From positions 62,001 through 126,000 of the forward strand of contig ARYC01017312.1 of NCBI GenBank assembly GCA_000711775.1: a stretch of 64,000 bases of DNA, in the 5' to 3' direction. Under the pieces are notes generated by a model. It was not told the DNA's origin. It searched no databases and saw only the letters and a list, made by a program, of their open reading frames with translations. Position 1 is the first letter of the stretch, and the number at the start of each line of letters is the position of its first letter. This stretch comes from Oxytricha trifallax. Taxonomy: Eukaryota; Ciliophora; Spirotrichea; Sporadotrichida; Oxytrichidae. Both the position numbers and the translations under genes were made by a program. Positions 23,076 to 34,060 of this stretch are shown here, one piece after another.

Positions 23076-23374
23076 TTGCTTCTTATACTCGCTTAAATTA
23101 CTAATATTTCATTAAACCCCTACATAAACCCTAATAAAGTATACGTTAATTTATACCTTTTATCAATCAAAATACAAATCAAACTACTTTTGGAGTTTGG
23201 GGATTTTGACAATTTGGAGCAATATAATGAAGAAAATTTTATAAAATTAGAAGTCAAACTCTGAAACTTTGGCAAATTTTTCAATCTTTTATTTTAGTAT
23301 TAAAGTTATAATAAGCTTAGAATGGAAATTCATAATTTTAAATTTCATTAGCATATCTAGGAAGTGGAAGCAAG

Positions 23375-24400
23375 ATGGAATCTATTAATGATACAATGAA
23401 GAGAATTTAATAGGAAGATTTGAAAGTAAAGAAAATCTCTACAGATACTTAGCCTAGTAAAGTAAGTTTTTTTCAACAGCATACTTAATTACCAGAATTT
23501 GCTTTATCTTGCCAACTAGGGATGTAACAAAAAATCTCATTTTTTAACGCTTCACAAAATGAGGAGAATTCATTTTTAAGATTATTGTAGGAATTCAATC
23601 GATTAGGGAAATTTAATTAAATTAAAATCAAAAGTGACTCAAAGATAAAATCTAAATAGATCCTACTGTTGATCCCGCAATTTTAGCTGGACTTTGCTAA
23701 ATTTAATTCTCCTAAATCTTCGGGAAGCGAGATATTTTGATTATGAGCTAACCCCTAACAACAGTAAAAGGGGATTTTCTCGCTTGAGCAAAGAGATAAA
23801 ATCATTATAGCAAGGACAAGCACCGTCACTTTTAATGCTCTATCTATTGAGAGTATAATAAAGCAAGGTTTTAGAAATATTTTCCAAAATAATTACAGAA
23901 GGTAATTAATATGCAATTAATTTTAGTTAATTTATTTTAATTTCTCTAAATGTATTGTATTCCTACTATAATGAAATCAGGATGAAAGAGATACCTAAAA
24001 ATCAAGAAATATCTGAGACAAATCTCTATAATGATGCATTTAGTGATCAGATGATACGATATATCTTCCTTCGAAGTTATAATTTTCAAATAAGTTACCA
24101 AAGATAAAATTTTCTTTGCCGTTCTTGGAACTCTCAAAACTAAGTACATAAAAGAAGTAAAGAAGCTAAGAATAATGGCTATAACATCTCTTTAGAAGAA
24201 AAAGAGAAGCAACAAGTTAATATCAGTTAAACGTAGATATAAGAAATTCAGAAGCATCCTTTCATCTCTAGTAAGCTTAGACTTCTAACTTTAAAAAAAA
24301 TCTGGCACTGCTATATATTTTAGAGCGCATTAAATCAAATAGAGATATAAAGTCTTAAGTAAAGCCTGAACTAAGTAAAAGACTCTTCAAAGATATTTGT
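23375..24400 (+). pseudogene. TBE-F 22-kDa-type gene with a 380-bp insertion
   Basis: ATG at 23375 (MESINDTMKRI...), then the intron region and a LPTRDV-like start of exon 2. The gene is interrupted at 23587-23966 and resumes with MKEIPKNQEISETNLYNDA-like sequence. Frameshifted downstream (KLSNKLPKI-like), truncated near the basic tail. Confidence 0.75.
23587..23966. mobile_element. 380-bp insertion with 13-bp inverted ends
   Basis: GTAGGAATTCAAT at 23587-23599 and ATTGTATTCCTAC at 23954-23966 are inverted repeats with one mismatch. They border the sequence that interrupts the 22-kDa gene of TBE-F. The insert is GC-richer in the middle (CTTCGGGAAGCGAG) but encodes nothing recognisable. Looks like a small non-autonomous element. 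Confidence 0.55.
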
Positions 24401-24518
24401 TCACCCCGAGTCCCCCACCCCCAGTAAAATACCAATTTTTTTTTACATTTTTTTTATCTGCAAGGCCTAAATCATTTTCTTTCTTGACATTTCGATCTCT
24501 TGCGCATAATATATATAT

Positions 24519-25256
24519 AATACAAAATTTTTCTAAATTTTTTTTATATGACCTTGGACCTTAAATTTTAATGAGTACTTTTTTTGGACACCTTCCACTA
24601 CATCCGTCAACTTTTGACTACACATGCTCCCATAGTAAAATACATTTAAATTGATTTATATTTACTTTCTTTATTTATTTAAATCATTTTCCTATTTAAC
24701 ATGCTCTTAGCTCTTACAAACATCTAATATATTTGCTTTCTTAATTGTTCTCAAAATTAAAAAAATAATAACAATAATGAATAATTTTTTTTATTATATA
24801 TTAAAATTTGTTAATTCTATCTTTAATTCATTTCAATCAAAGTTTATTTGAATATTGATATAGTACCTTTAGTTAACTATAGACAATAATATATTTTCTG
24901 AATTCATTAATTTAATATTCAAATAAACTTTGATTGAAATGAATTAAAGATAGAATTAACAAATTTTAATATATAATAAAAAAAATTATTCATTATTGTT
25001 ATTATTTTTTTAATTTTGAGAACAATTAAGAAAGCAAATATATTAGATGTTTGTAAGAGCTAAGAGCATGTTAAATAGGAAAATGATTTAAATAAATAAA
25101 GAAAGTAAATATAAATCAATTTAAATGTATTTTACTATGGGAGCATGTGTAGTCAAAAGTTGACGGATGTAGTGGAAGGTGTCCAAAAAAAGTACTCATT
25201 AAAATTTAAGGTCCTAGGTCATATAAAAAAAACTTTGAATTTGAAAATGTCATTAT
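24519..25256. repeat. large inverted repeat 2 (about 0.74 kb foldback)
   Basis: Left arm about 24519-24856 and right arm about 24914-25256 are reverse complements with few differences, e.g. GGGAGCATGTGTAGTCAAAA on the right arm. The loop of about 57 bp (24857-24913) is AT-rich. The right arm runs into the 3' end of the SF3 helicase gene, whose stop (25250-25252) lies inside it. Confidence 0.88.
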
Positions 25257-26301
25257 GGATCGTGCTCCTCAGCATCTGTGTTTCTCGCGGTAGTCCTATT
25301 CAAGTTGTGATCGTTTTCTGCTGTATCTTGTTTGTCCTTGCTCCATATGATCTCCTCCTCAGATCTATCCTAGAGATAGTTTGCCAACTGTACTGCATTG
25401 AAGGGAAAATTTAGCTTGCCTAATTTGCTTTCTACAATCGGTGAAACTATTACTCATCTCTCTCAAAGCAATCCTTCTCTTCAGCCCACATCTTGTTCTA
25501 GAGTAGGTCATTGGTTGTAATGATCGTACAGCAGTCTTTGAAAAGTTGATTTATCTCCCCGAACTTCTCATCAACAGCGTAGCCTTTGCCTTCGAGTTGC
25601 TTCTTCATTGCTGGAATTTTGTATCTGCTAAAGACTTCTCAAAGTTCATCTCATCAACCAGAACTAAGAATGGGTCATTTTCAATTTTTCTTGACTCAAT
25701 ATTAAAGTTCGAGGACCCTGAGTTTAGTTCGTTACAGATAAAGATTGTATCAATCATTTTCAAGATAAAGCTCTTGCCTGCGTTTGCTGCTCCATACATC
25801 CATGCGCAATGTATCTTATCATCTTCACTTTTTAACAGCACTTGATATAAAGCATTGGCAATGCCCAAGTACGCCAGATCCCTCAACACTTAATCTTTAA
25901 GTTTTTTGTGATTCATCAAACTGATGCTTGTGATTCTTAACATAATCCTCTAATTGATATCTTGATTTTTTCTACCGTGCCTATTTGCTTTAGTATCCTG
26001 TGAACGTTGCTGAATGTCTATTATCGGTGAAAAATCTAAACTTTCGCATCTGAATCACTGAGGTTTTTGTGTAAATACTCTCCGAAAATCATTGAACCGT
26101 GCGCTATGTTATGTGCCATAAACTCTTCACAAAATGATTTGAATTTCTCTTCTGTGGAATTTGCTTCATCTCCTCTAAAAGTTTTCCAGCAGCTAACTTT
26201 CCGTATTCTAGTTGCATCTATCTTTCACATGCATTTAAATTCCTTAGTCCTTAATATGAGATAAAAAACTCTTCAGCTGTTTTAATGTTTAATGGTGACA
26301 T
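25250..26301 (-). pseudogene. superfamily-3 helicase (Rep/NS1-like), frameshifted
   Basis: GC-richer gene on the minus strand. The central frame carries a Walker A motif, GAANAGKSF, then a Walker B-like block, LVLVDEMNF. In the next frame comes TIITTND, the Thr-Thr-Asn motif C typical of SF3 helicases. Motif order and spacing fit SF3 replication helicases of small DNA replicons. The N-terminal part (from ATG 26301) and the C-terminal part (PIVESKLGKLNFPFNAVQLA to the TAA-TGA end) are in other frames, and a TGA interrupts the N-terminal part, so the gene is broken at about four places. I see no HUH endonuclease motif. It could come from an integrated single-stranded-DNA-type replicon, plasmid or large transposon. 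Confidence 0.7.
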
Positions 26302-26319
26302 CTAAATCCCTAATTTCTA

Positions 26320-27300
26320 GAAGAGAATAAATCCTCCTCTAGTCTTATTTTTGAAGTAAAAGATAAATAGAATTAGTACAAATGTGATAAGTAATTAAAA
26401 ATTAAAAATTTCAACAGTCAATAATTTATAAATTTGATGTCTACTGTGTTTGACTATTCTTCTTCATTCTTTGAAGCTTCGAATTCATCCATAACTTTTG
26501 TGATGTTTTTTTTTATTTTTACTATATTTTTCTGCAATAAGTAATTTTCAAAAAATGTTTCTTGGTTATTTTATGTTCTCTTGATTTAATCATGTACAAT
26601 CTTTATTTTACAGGGTAATAATTCATAGTTTCATTGTAGTAGCATGTGGAATTTATGTTTATTCTTAAGCTTTACCCTAGGTGAATTCCTCTTAACTTTT
26701 AAAGCTTTCTATATAACATTTAAAAACTCGCTCTGGAATTTATTAGCATGGAATAATAGAATAGGAAGTAATATTTAGAGGGTATATAATATAAAACAGA
26801 TAATAAAAAACTAAAATCAATAATAAGTTCACACAGTATGCACACGAGGCTCTAAATCCTTTAATCAAAGTTCGAAACTCATCGAAACTTGTTTTTTTAA
26901 AAAAGGATGTTTAAATTAATTAATTAAGTTTTTCATGTTTAGTATTAAAATATTAATTTAAACTTCTCATATTTTTCCTTACTGTTTTTTTATTGAACTT
27001 TTACACTCTATTGATGCCTTTTGAATCTTTTGAAATCATAATGTGGAAGTAGGATTTATCGCTCTTTTCGTTGCTGTAGGCATTTACTTAAGTAATTAAG
27101 GGTTAGTTTGAATGCAACTTTTCGTGAATCTCCTCTGCCATGTTTGATGTAATCGATTCAGAGATACAAAAACAGAAATCGTGTCTGTAGTTAAACAAAT
27201 TATTGAGTTTTGACGTTTGAGAATTATGATTTATAATAGGAAATTAATTAATTTAATCAAAAACTTAATATATTAAAAAGTATTCGTATAGATTAGACGC
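26320..27300. other. AT-rich spacer
   Basis: AT-rich with scattered short GC patches; no convincing gene or repeat. Confidence 0.4.
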
Positions 27301-27540
27301 ACATGGAGTTACAGCACTCACATGAAATGTAAGTTACAAAAAGAATATCTTTAAATTTTATTTTTTAGTGGCCCTACCTTGTAAGGACCACGGGTGATAC
27401 TAGACTGGTGCTTCTCAAGACAACACGAAGAGAGGACTATGAAGATGACATTGATAAGTTCAATGAAGATGATGACGAAGAAAGGAAGATGAAACAATTT
27501 TAGAGAGATTTCCATTTTTTATTTGTGTAATAAGTATTCT
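27300..27540 (+). repeat. dispersed segment with conserved 40-nt intron-like sequence, copy 1
   Basis: CACTCACATGAAAT is followed by GTAAGTTACAAAAAGAATATC...TTTTTTAG (27329-27368), then a frame rich in Asp/Glu (RREDYEDDIDKFNEDDDEER) ending in FHFLF. A related unit lies at 51930-52190. Looks like a two-exon gene segment present in at least two copies. Confidence 0.45.
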
Positions 27541-29692
27541 TATAAAGATTAATCTAATTTTTACAATCATAAATTTTTCGCATTATTTTTCATGAATCAT
27601 CAAGTGTCGCTTAGTTTTAAAATGACAAAGCTCTTTTCATTCCAATATTTATTTTCTAGACATTTTCAAATGCTACATTTATTATTTTATTAATTAATTA
27701 TAAATATTTTTGCACATAGCTGACCCTTGTTGAGTAAATATATATTTTCACAGTCTGCATACTGCACATTATTAATATATTTATTTAATTATTATTTTGG
27801 TCATAACTACTAATAATCAAATTACGATTAAGAGCACTCCTAATTAGAGGCAGTTATAAATAATAATTTAAATTGAATGATTTAATTAATCTAAAATTTC
27901 AATTTCAAATGTATTTTAGCAATATTATCAATAATTTTTAAAGTCCGTTGCATACTTTATTAATGTAGGTAACGCATATAAATAGTATTTTAAATAAAAC
28001 AATCATATTATTAATTCAATTATATAGCATAATTATTTTATGATAATTTGATTAATATATACATTAAGCAAAAATTATAAAATTATAAGATTTTACTTAA
28101 AACTCAAGAATTTTCTATATTCTTTTCAGCTTTAAATTTTCTAAATTATATTTATTTACGATATAATTCAATTTCTATAGAATTATAACACCTGATACTT
28201 TAATAGAACTTTGTCTAAGTATCTTAAAATAGTAATATTTGGGATAGTGAAATTATATAAGACAATTCATGAATCTTTTTATTAACTAAAACACTATTAT
28301 TATTCCATCAGAATTAAAAAAACTCTAAAGGAACTTGAAACTTTGATTTTATACAATTAATTTTTAGTGACAGTATTTATAATAAATTAAATTAAATTTA
28401 GAAATTTACTTAAATGGCTGAAAGTCATTATTGCACAATAGCAACCTAATTTAAATTATAGAATACACCTTATATTATATTTATTTTTAATTTAGCATTT
28501 TGTAATGAAATATAATTTTTATATATTATATTGTTAGAGTTTCATAAAGTTAGAGAATTAATATTTTTTAGGCTTATTTCATAAGTAAAATATACTATTA
28601 ACAAATAAATTTTTTAGCGTGAATCTAAAAGATGGAATAGATTTATAATCAATTTCTATTTTGAACTTTGAGTAAAGAATTCTGATTATTTTTGATAATC
28701 TTAATATAGTTATTAAATCTTACCATTAATTATAATTTGATTTTAATAGATACTAAATTAATTAAAAATAACTAGTACAATATAATAATCAGTTGATAAA
28801 ATCAGCAACTGATGTTTATCTAGCTAAGACAATTATTAAGGCAATAAGTAGTTTATACAATTTTTCGATGCTAAATATAATTATTCTGATGCTTAATTAT
28901 TATATATTTACCTTTTTATGTTAATTAATTTGTAAAGTAGTAACAGCAAAGACAACCTCACACAATAGTATAAATAAAATTGAAAATCAAATGCATTTAC
29001 TCATTTCTTTTTTTCTGCAATATTTTAATGTCGATAAATTGAAATTATTGATATTTACAACAGAATTAATTGGCTAACATAATTTAATCCATTCGAATAT
29101 TATTAAGCAGTAATTTCAAAATAATATTAGAATTAAACAATTTGGATAGAATGATTTTCATTAAGATTTGCATCATGAAGTTAAGTAAAAGTTTTTCTGC
29201 AATTTTGAAATTGAACTAGACATTAACTATTCTAAGTGATTGAGCGACCATTGATTTCTTAGGTGAATTATCAAAGATATTAGGGTATTGTAAATAGCTT
29301 TCTTTCAATTTATTTATTTAAAAATAACATTAAGAAATATTTTTATGAACAACTAAGATATATATAAGCATGAAGTTGAGATATTGAAATTCTTTTTAAA
29401 AATTAAGTCAATTATTCAATTAATTGAATCAAATATATTATCTTCAATAATGGGATCAAAATTAGTTCAAAATATATAATAATAATAGAAACAGTTGAAC
29501 TAAGATTTTAGTTATTTTGTCCATTTAAATCAAATTATAATCATCCAATCTTTTAAGAATCATTTACCTTGCTTCACCTATTTCAGGAATATCAAAACTA
29601 TTATATTGCCAAGAATGCAAATATTAATTAAAAATTGAATTATTGCTAGTAAAAGGTGAAAAAATGAAGGTAGTGATATTAGAAATGTTAAG
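27541..29692. other. long AT-rich non-coding stretch
   Basis: Over 2 kb of AT-rich DNA with no supported gene, RNA or repeat. Confidence 0.45.
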
Positions 29693-30060
29693 AATATTTG
29701 GGGGTAAGTTTTCTGCCCCGTGTAGTTTCCCGCCCCCAACATTAAATTTTGATTATTTGTCAATAATACCATTAGAAACATGTAAATCTCAAGTTCAATA
29801 CCATCCCTATTTATTAAATACCTTTTTTTAATATATAATTTTCAAGGTTTATATTTATTCTTTGTCTTATTATGTAATTAAAACAATGCGAAACTAATTG
29901 TTTTTTATATATATAATCAATGTGCTTTTCATAATAACTCGAAATGATATTAAATACTAGATAATAAATAACAAATTCATTATTGATGTTAAAGATTTGA
30001 GAAATTTATAAATATCATGTGATTTTATGTATGGGGCAGGAAACTTCCCCCCTGAATATT
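29693..30060. mobile_element. 368-bp element with GC-rich 30-bp inverted ends
   Basis: AATATTTGGGGGTAAGTTTT at 29693, extended by CTGCCCCGT, is matched in inverse at 30031-30060 (ATGGGGCAGGAAACTTCCCC...AATATT), about 25 of 30 positions. The interior is AT-rich and non-coding. The size is close to the 364- and 380-bp insertions elsewhere, though the ends differ. Confidence 0.55.
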
Positions 30061-30567
30061 TCAACGAGATAAATTTGTCCCCTTAGTATTATTAACTTTA
30101 AAATAAGAAATCTGAAATATAATTTTATTGATTATACTATTGAATAAAAGATGTTCATTCATTCTAGAGAAGAATTTTATGAGAAGAATACCGGATACAG
30201 CTACATCCTAAATATATTTCATCTTAAGTTGCTAAACTTATTTATTTGAGTGACATTTATTTCGGATTCGTGTTGACATCTAGTGAAAATACCGAAATCC
30301 TTATCAAATGAAACGAACAATGTATCTCTATTTTTTATAGTTATGAGACTGAAAAAGCCGAAAGTTTATATTATTTGTTAAATAGTCAATGTTCCACTTA
30401 TTGAGCTATTAATTTATTCTTGCATTTGTTTAAAAAATTGATATACATGATGATTGTTGATAATCTAACTTCTACAAAATTGATAGAATGATTAACTAGA
30501 TTAAAATCAATGCGGAATAAAACAACGTTGATCTGTATTTCTCAGATAATTACTGTCTTTACCCACT
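30061..30567. other. transition region, possible coding segment on plus strand
   Basis: About 30150-30540 has frames that look somewhat protein-like (REEFYEKNTGYSYILN), but each is broken by TGA. It may be an upstream segment of the gene at 30568. Confidence 0.25.
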
Positions 30568-30927
30568 ATGTCATTAGTCCAACTTCCCAGTTCAAAAAGC
30601 CAGACCAGCAAGCTTCAGTCTCCAAAATATAGTAAATATGATCAAGTAGGATCAAGAACTCCTAAAACCATCATTTCATTGGATATCAAGCATCTAACAC
30701 TGCAAAGCAGGAAGAAAATAGTTCTTAGATAAAAAAGAAAAGACAAAAGGAAATCCAATGATAGCCAGAGGAAATTAACAATGAGTGAGAATGGAAACTT
30801 CAACCCCAATACATCAATCTCGCTTTAATCTAATAGAATGACTTAGCAAACACTTAAGTCATTCTCGATTATATTCATAAAATAAAAAAATATCAGGAAG
30901 TAACTTCAATAAATAAATAAACGGTGA
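30568..30927 (+). CDS. basic Ser/Lys-rich hypothetical protein, 119 residues
   Basis: ATG 30568 to TGA 30925-30927 in a clear GC rise. Begins MSLVQLPSSKSQTSKLQSPK and includes a strongly basic patch (RKKIVLRQKRKDKRKSNDSQ), suggesting a nuclear or nucleic-acid-binding disordered protein (inference). The last 20 or so residues enter AT-rich DNA and may not be part of the gene. A parallel frame also looks protein-like but has several TGAs, so I chose the TGA-free one. Family not recognised. Confidence 0.5.
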
Positions 30928-32051
30928 TATTTAAATAATGCAAAAGAACTTATATTTGAGAAATATAAATTGAAATTATAAAGAGTAATTTATTAATTTT
31001 TACAAAATGCATATTTTATCGTGCTTAGTGTTCAAAATTTAGAATTTTTATATTTTCATAGGCAATTGTAATTCTAAGTGAGTTCTCTAGAATCAGTTAT
31101 TGTATGAGGAAAAATACACTTAAAATGAATGATAACTGCCATTAAAATGAAATAAATAAGTTCAGATTTGAAAAGGATTTTTACTTTGAAAAATGAGAAA
31201 TAATTGCTTGTATAATTTCATATTAATTCACTATCTCATTTATAAGTCATGAATTTTAATTTATTTTTTTATTTTCAGCAAACAACTGACATAAATTTGA
31301 TAATTAGTATAAATTTTGTTTATTGATCTAGTGCAATTCTAAGCTCACATAGATATCTTACTATAAAAAGTTAGATGTTTGCATGCTAATACTAAGAATA
31401 TTGTCGAATATTTTATTTTTGTCAATCATTATAATTTAAGATAGGAAAATTATGTTAGTGATAGAGGAAGTATCTATAATTTAGAAATTATGTTTGAAAA
31501 AAGTAATATTATTACATATCAATTCTCGGTGACTTTCGTGACTCTACTCATATTTATTTTTTATTTAACATTTAGTAATTATTTTCAGTTTATATTTAAC
31601 TTATAATTATTTCTAAATTCAGAAATTATTATACCATAATTTATATATTATGGGTATATATCATTATTTTAAAATTATCAAAAATGAAATTTGAAATACT
31701 CTCTATCGTAGTTTGAGCTAGATATAAGTTAATTAATTAAAAATTTTGATTTTTCATATTTAAGTTCAGAAAAAGTGATAAATTTATGATTAAATATGAA
31801 GAATATACATACTTACTTTAATATAAATTATCTTTAGACTTGTATTATTTTACTGTCTTTCAGCTAAAAAACAATTTTTATATTTAATTTTACATATTAT
31901 AACTTTATTCTGTTATTTATATTATTTCAAACAATTTTATATTCCAAAAATTCATTAAACTATAGTACCATTATCTCTCCAAGCCATACAATGACTAACG
32001 TATTAAAAAATGCATGGATTCAAACTTGAAGCCAATATCTAATAATGTTGA
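30928..32051. other. AT-rich spacer
   Basis: AT-rich; nothing recognised. Confidence 0.45.
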
Positions 32052-32460
32052 ATTTTACAAGAATTCAAGCTTAAACACAACCGTGTTGTTGTCTTTAGAT
32101 ATGAATTTTAGTATGACTCTTCAATTAGCAGCGATGATTTTCAAGAATTAGAGAAAAAAGCAGATGCGATGCTATAAACATGGCCTGAAATTCTAGTCCT
32201 CGATTCTCAAAATGACATTAATCAACAGCGCTTTCATATACTTGTTAGGCGATGCTTCGAGCCAACTGATCCTGCTGGTTGTTTGGCCCTGGTAAGCATT
32301 TTAATCGATAATTAATTATTCAGTTATTTATTAATTTATTAAATAATTTAGGAAAAAATAAATCACTTGAATTTTAGAAGCAGATTGAAAGAACAGTGCT
32401 TAGAGCTAGCTTCTCTTATTAAAAATGGCTTTTAAATAGCCTAGTTCTTCACAATTTGAA
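32052..32460 (+). CDS. hypothetical protein, two exons
   Basis: Frame with LKHNRVVVFRYEFQYDSS, ELEKKADAMLQTWPEI and RFHILVRRCFEPTDPAG, then a canonical ciliate intron at 32292-32351 (GTAAGC...TTTAG, 60 nt, phase 0). The second exon (EKINHLNFRSRLKEQCLELA) ends at TGA 32458-32460. In-frame sequence upstream (MHGFKLEANIQQ at about 32011) is separated by a TGA, so the true start is unclear; an upstream segment may be missing. Clear coding character, no recognised domain. Confidence 0.5.
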
Positions 32461-32639
32461 TCATCTTCAGTTGGAAATATGATTGCAAATAAATCTCGAT
32501 GATTTATGTAAATTTAATACTGAATCAATTAATAATTCGATTTAAATATTAGTTTTAAGACTCTCAATTTAATAATTGACATTTATTAAAACTCAATAGG
32601 CAAAAACAATTTTAAAAAATGGAATCCATTTTCACCAAC

Positions 32640-32880
32640 TGAGCTCACTTTAAAGACCAACTTTAGGTTCACAAGATCTGGAGGAATTACGTAAAATCTA
32701 CTAAGCAGTAGAGATGACATGGCACTGATTCACAAACATTATCACTACTTTCAAGATTAAGCACTTGTAATAGCAACTGGAGATACTTCTAGAAGACAAT
32801 CATCAGAGATTATAACTACCAGGCTCACATCATCGAACCAGTGCTGGCTATTAAAGTAAAAGAAACTAATTTTCTAATAA
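32640..32880 (+). CDS. protein-like segment downstream of the 32-kb gene
   Basis: GC rise with two adjoining frames: LGSQDLEELRKIYQAVEM and, shifted by one, DDMALIHKHYHYFQDQALVI followed by GDTSRRQSSEIITTRL. Possibly another segment of the gene at 32052-32460 separated by an AT-rich stretch, or an independent piece. No start seen. Confidence 0.3.
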
Positions 32881-33469
32881 AAACCAATAGTATTTAATGA
32901 TATTCTGAGGAACATTCAACTTTTCATTTCTCCTAATTGGGATCTACTTTTTATTTCTATATTCCTGTTGATATAATTTATTAAGTTCTGTATTCTAAAT
33001 ATATGATGTTATTTTTCTAGTTTAAATATAATAAAAATGCATGTTTATTTACATTAAAACCGAATTTTCAATAGATTACCGAATTCATTTGAATAATGCT
33101 TTTGGGTTTTATTAACCATTATCAAATTTAATTCTGATTATTTATAGATTAAGAGAATTAATATTATTTTGTTTATTGATTCGTTTATAATATTAAAATC
33201 ATCATTTTAATTTTAAATTATCACAAAGCAATCAAATTATTGTAAGAATATATTTAATTAACTTTGAGCTAAAATATTAGTATCAATCTAATATTTTTAT
33301 TTGCCTTACGAGAACTGATCCAGTTATTCTGCTCAATGAAATAATATGATCAAAATCATGATCTATATTTATTCGAATCATACTAACTTAATTTATAGTA
33401 AATAACAGCAAACCAAATCATTAATGACTGTATTTAAAAATATTAAATTAGAAAGTTAATTGCTGGGTG
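32881..33469. other. AT-rich spacer
   Basis: AT-rich, no features recognised. Confidence 0.45.
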
Positions 33470-34060
33470 AGGTACAAATTTCCCTGAGGACTTTCTAATA
33501 GAGCTTTCTACTACACTAAGGCCTGCTGAGGGTAGACAAGGGGTTGCTGGGTTCACCGCATTAGGGGCCAGTCGTCGGGGTTCAATTTGTCAGCTTCTAC
33601 ACTCTTCGAGTTAAATGCACGCTAGGATTTCCCTGCATTATATGAGCTCCCTGGCGTGAGTTCAGCTTCCTGGGTAATAGGGAGCAGTATGAAAGTGGTG
33701 CTCAGCCTTCAAAAGTAAAACGATGAGAACCATAGAAGCCAACGATAATGATTTTCCACCCACACCAGGTCGTATTATGAAGGTTACCACAGCGAAAGGA
33801 GAAAGACTACTATCTCAGCAGAAGTGGAACGTGGTAAGAAGTTTAACCACTCTCCCTTTAATTGTTTTTCAGGAAGCTAATCTCTGAGAGGTCTGCGGGG
33901 GATACTCCAAGTTGCTAGGCACTTGGTTCTTATCTCGGATGCATCTCGGAAAAAGAGAGAGGTGGAATGGAGTCGAGGTGGTTTTTTGGAGTTTTTCTAG
34001 TTCATGATTTGCCACGTCAATGAATGTCACGTCAACTCACTTCAGATATGTCTACGTTAC
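33470..34060. other. GC-rich island
   Basis: Roughly 590 bp of close to balanced base composition with sharp edges in DNA that is otherwise mostly A/T. It contains a small two-exon ORF (33723-33887). The rest (e.g. GGCCAGTCGTCGGGGTTCAA, TCTGCGGGGGATACTCC) shows no frame or RNA I recognise. Confidence 0.5.
33723..33887 (+). CDS. 41-residue two-exon ORF in GC island
   Basis: ATG 33723 opens MRTIEANDNDFPPTPGRIMK. A 39-nt intron at 33834-33872 (GTAAGAAG...TTTTTCAG) has consensus ends and a pyrimidine-rich tract, and the second exon adds four residues before TGA 33885-33887. The compact structure is like that of small hypotrich genes. Function unknown. Confidence 0.4.
   Translation: MRTIEANDNDFPPTPGRIMKVTTAKGERLLSQQKWNVVRSLTTLPLIVFQEANL

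Larger units (their letters stand above)
20047..23208. mobile_element. TBE-D: left-truncated TBE
   Basis: Starts abruptly at the TBE-C right end, at a point matching the tail of the 22-kDa gene; the transposase half is missing. It keeps the 22-kDa gene (minus), a palindromic spacer, the kinase (plus) and a degenerate right terminal repeat (about 23112-23208, ending GTTTGGGGATTTTG). What follows at 23209 is not a target duplication but another TBE fragment (F). Confidence 0.85.
23209..24400. mobile_element. TBE-F: fragment of another TBE
   Basis: Directly after the TBE-D right end the sequence matches the part of TBE-A running from the divergent spacer (TAGGAGCAATTTAATGGAG, about 8179) into the 22-kDa gene. 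It stops within the 22-kDa C-terminal part. No terminal repeat of its own is present. Confidence 0.8.

Noticed and set aside
25546..25845. Plus-strand ORF opposite the SF3 helicase
   Set aside because: Antisense shadow; the minus strand carries the Walker A, Walker B and motif C sequences.
30200..30957. Long plus-strand frame at 30.2-30.9 kb with several TGAs, suggesting TGA encodes Trp
   Set aside because: A different, TGA-free frame (30568-30927) gives a more convincing protein, and intact TBE genes use TGG for Trp and end at TGA. Shadow frames look protein-like when TAA/TAG are sense.
33500..33620. tRNA gene in the GC island
   Set aside because: GGGGTTCAATTTGT recalls a T-loop, but no D-arm, anticodon arm or acceptor pairing could be built.
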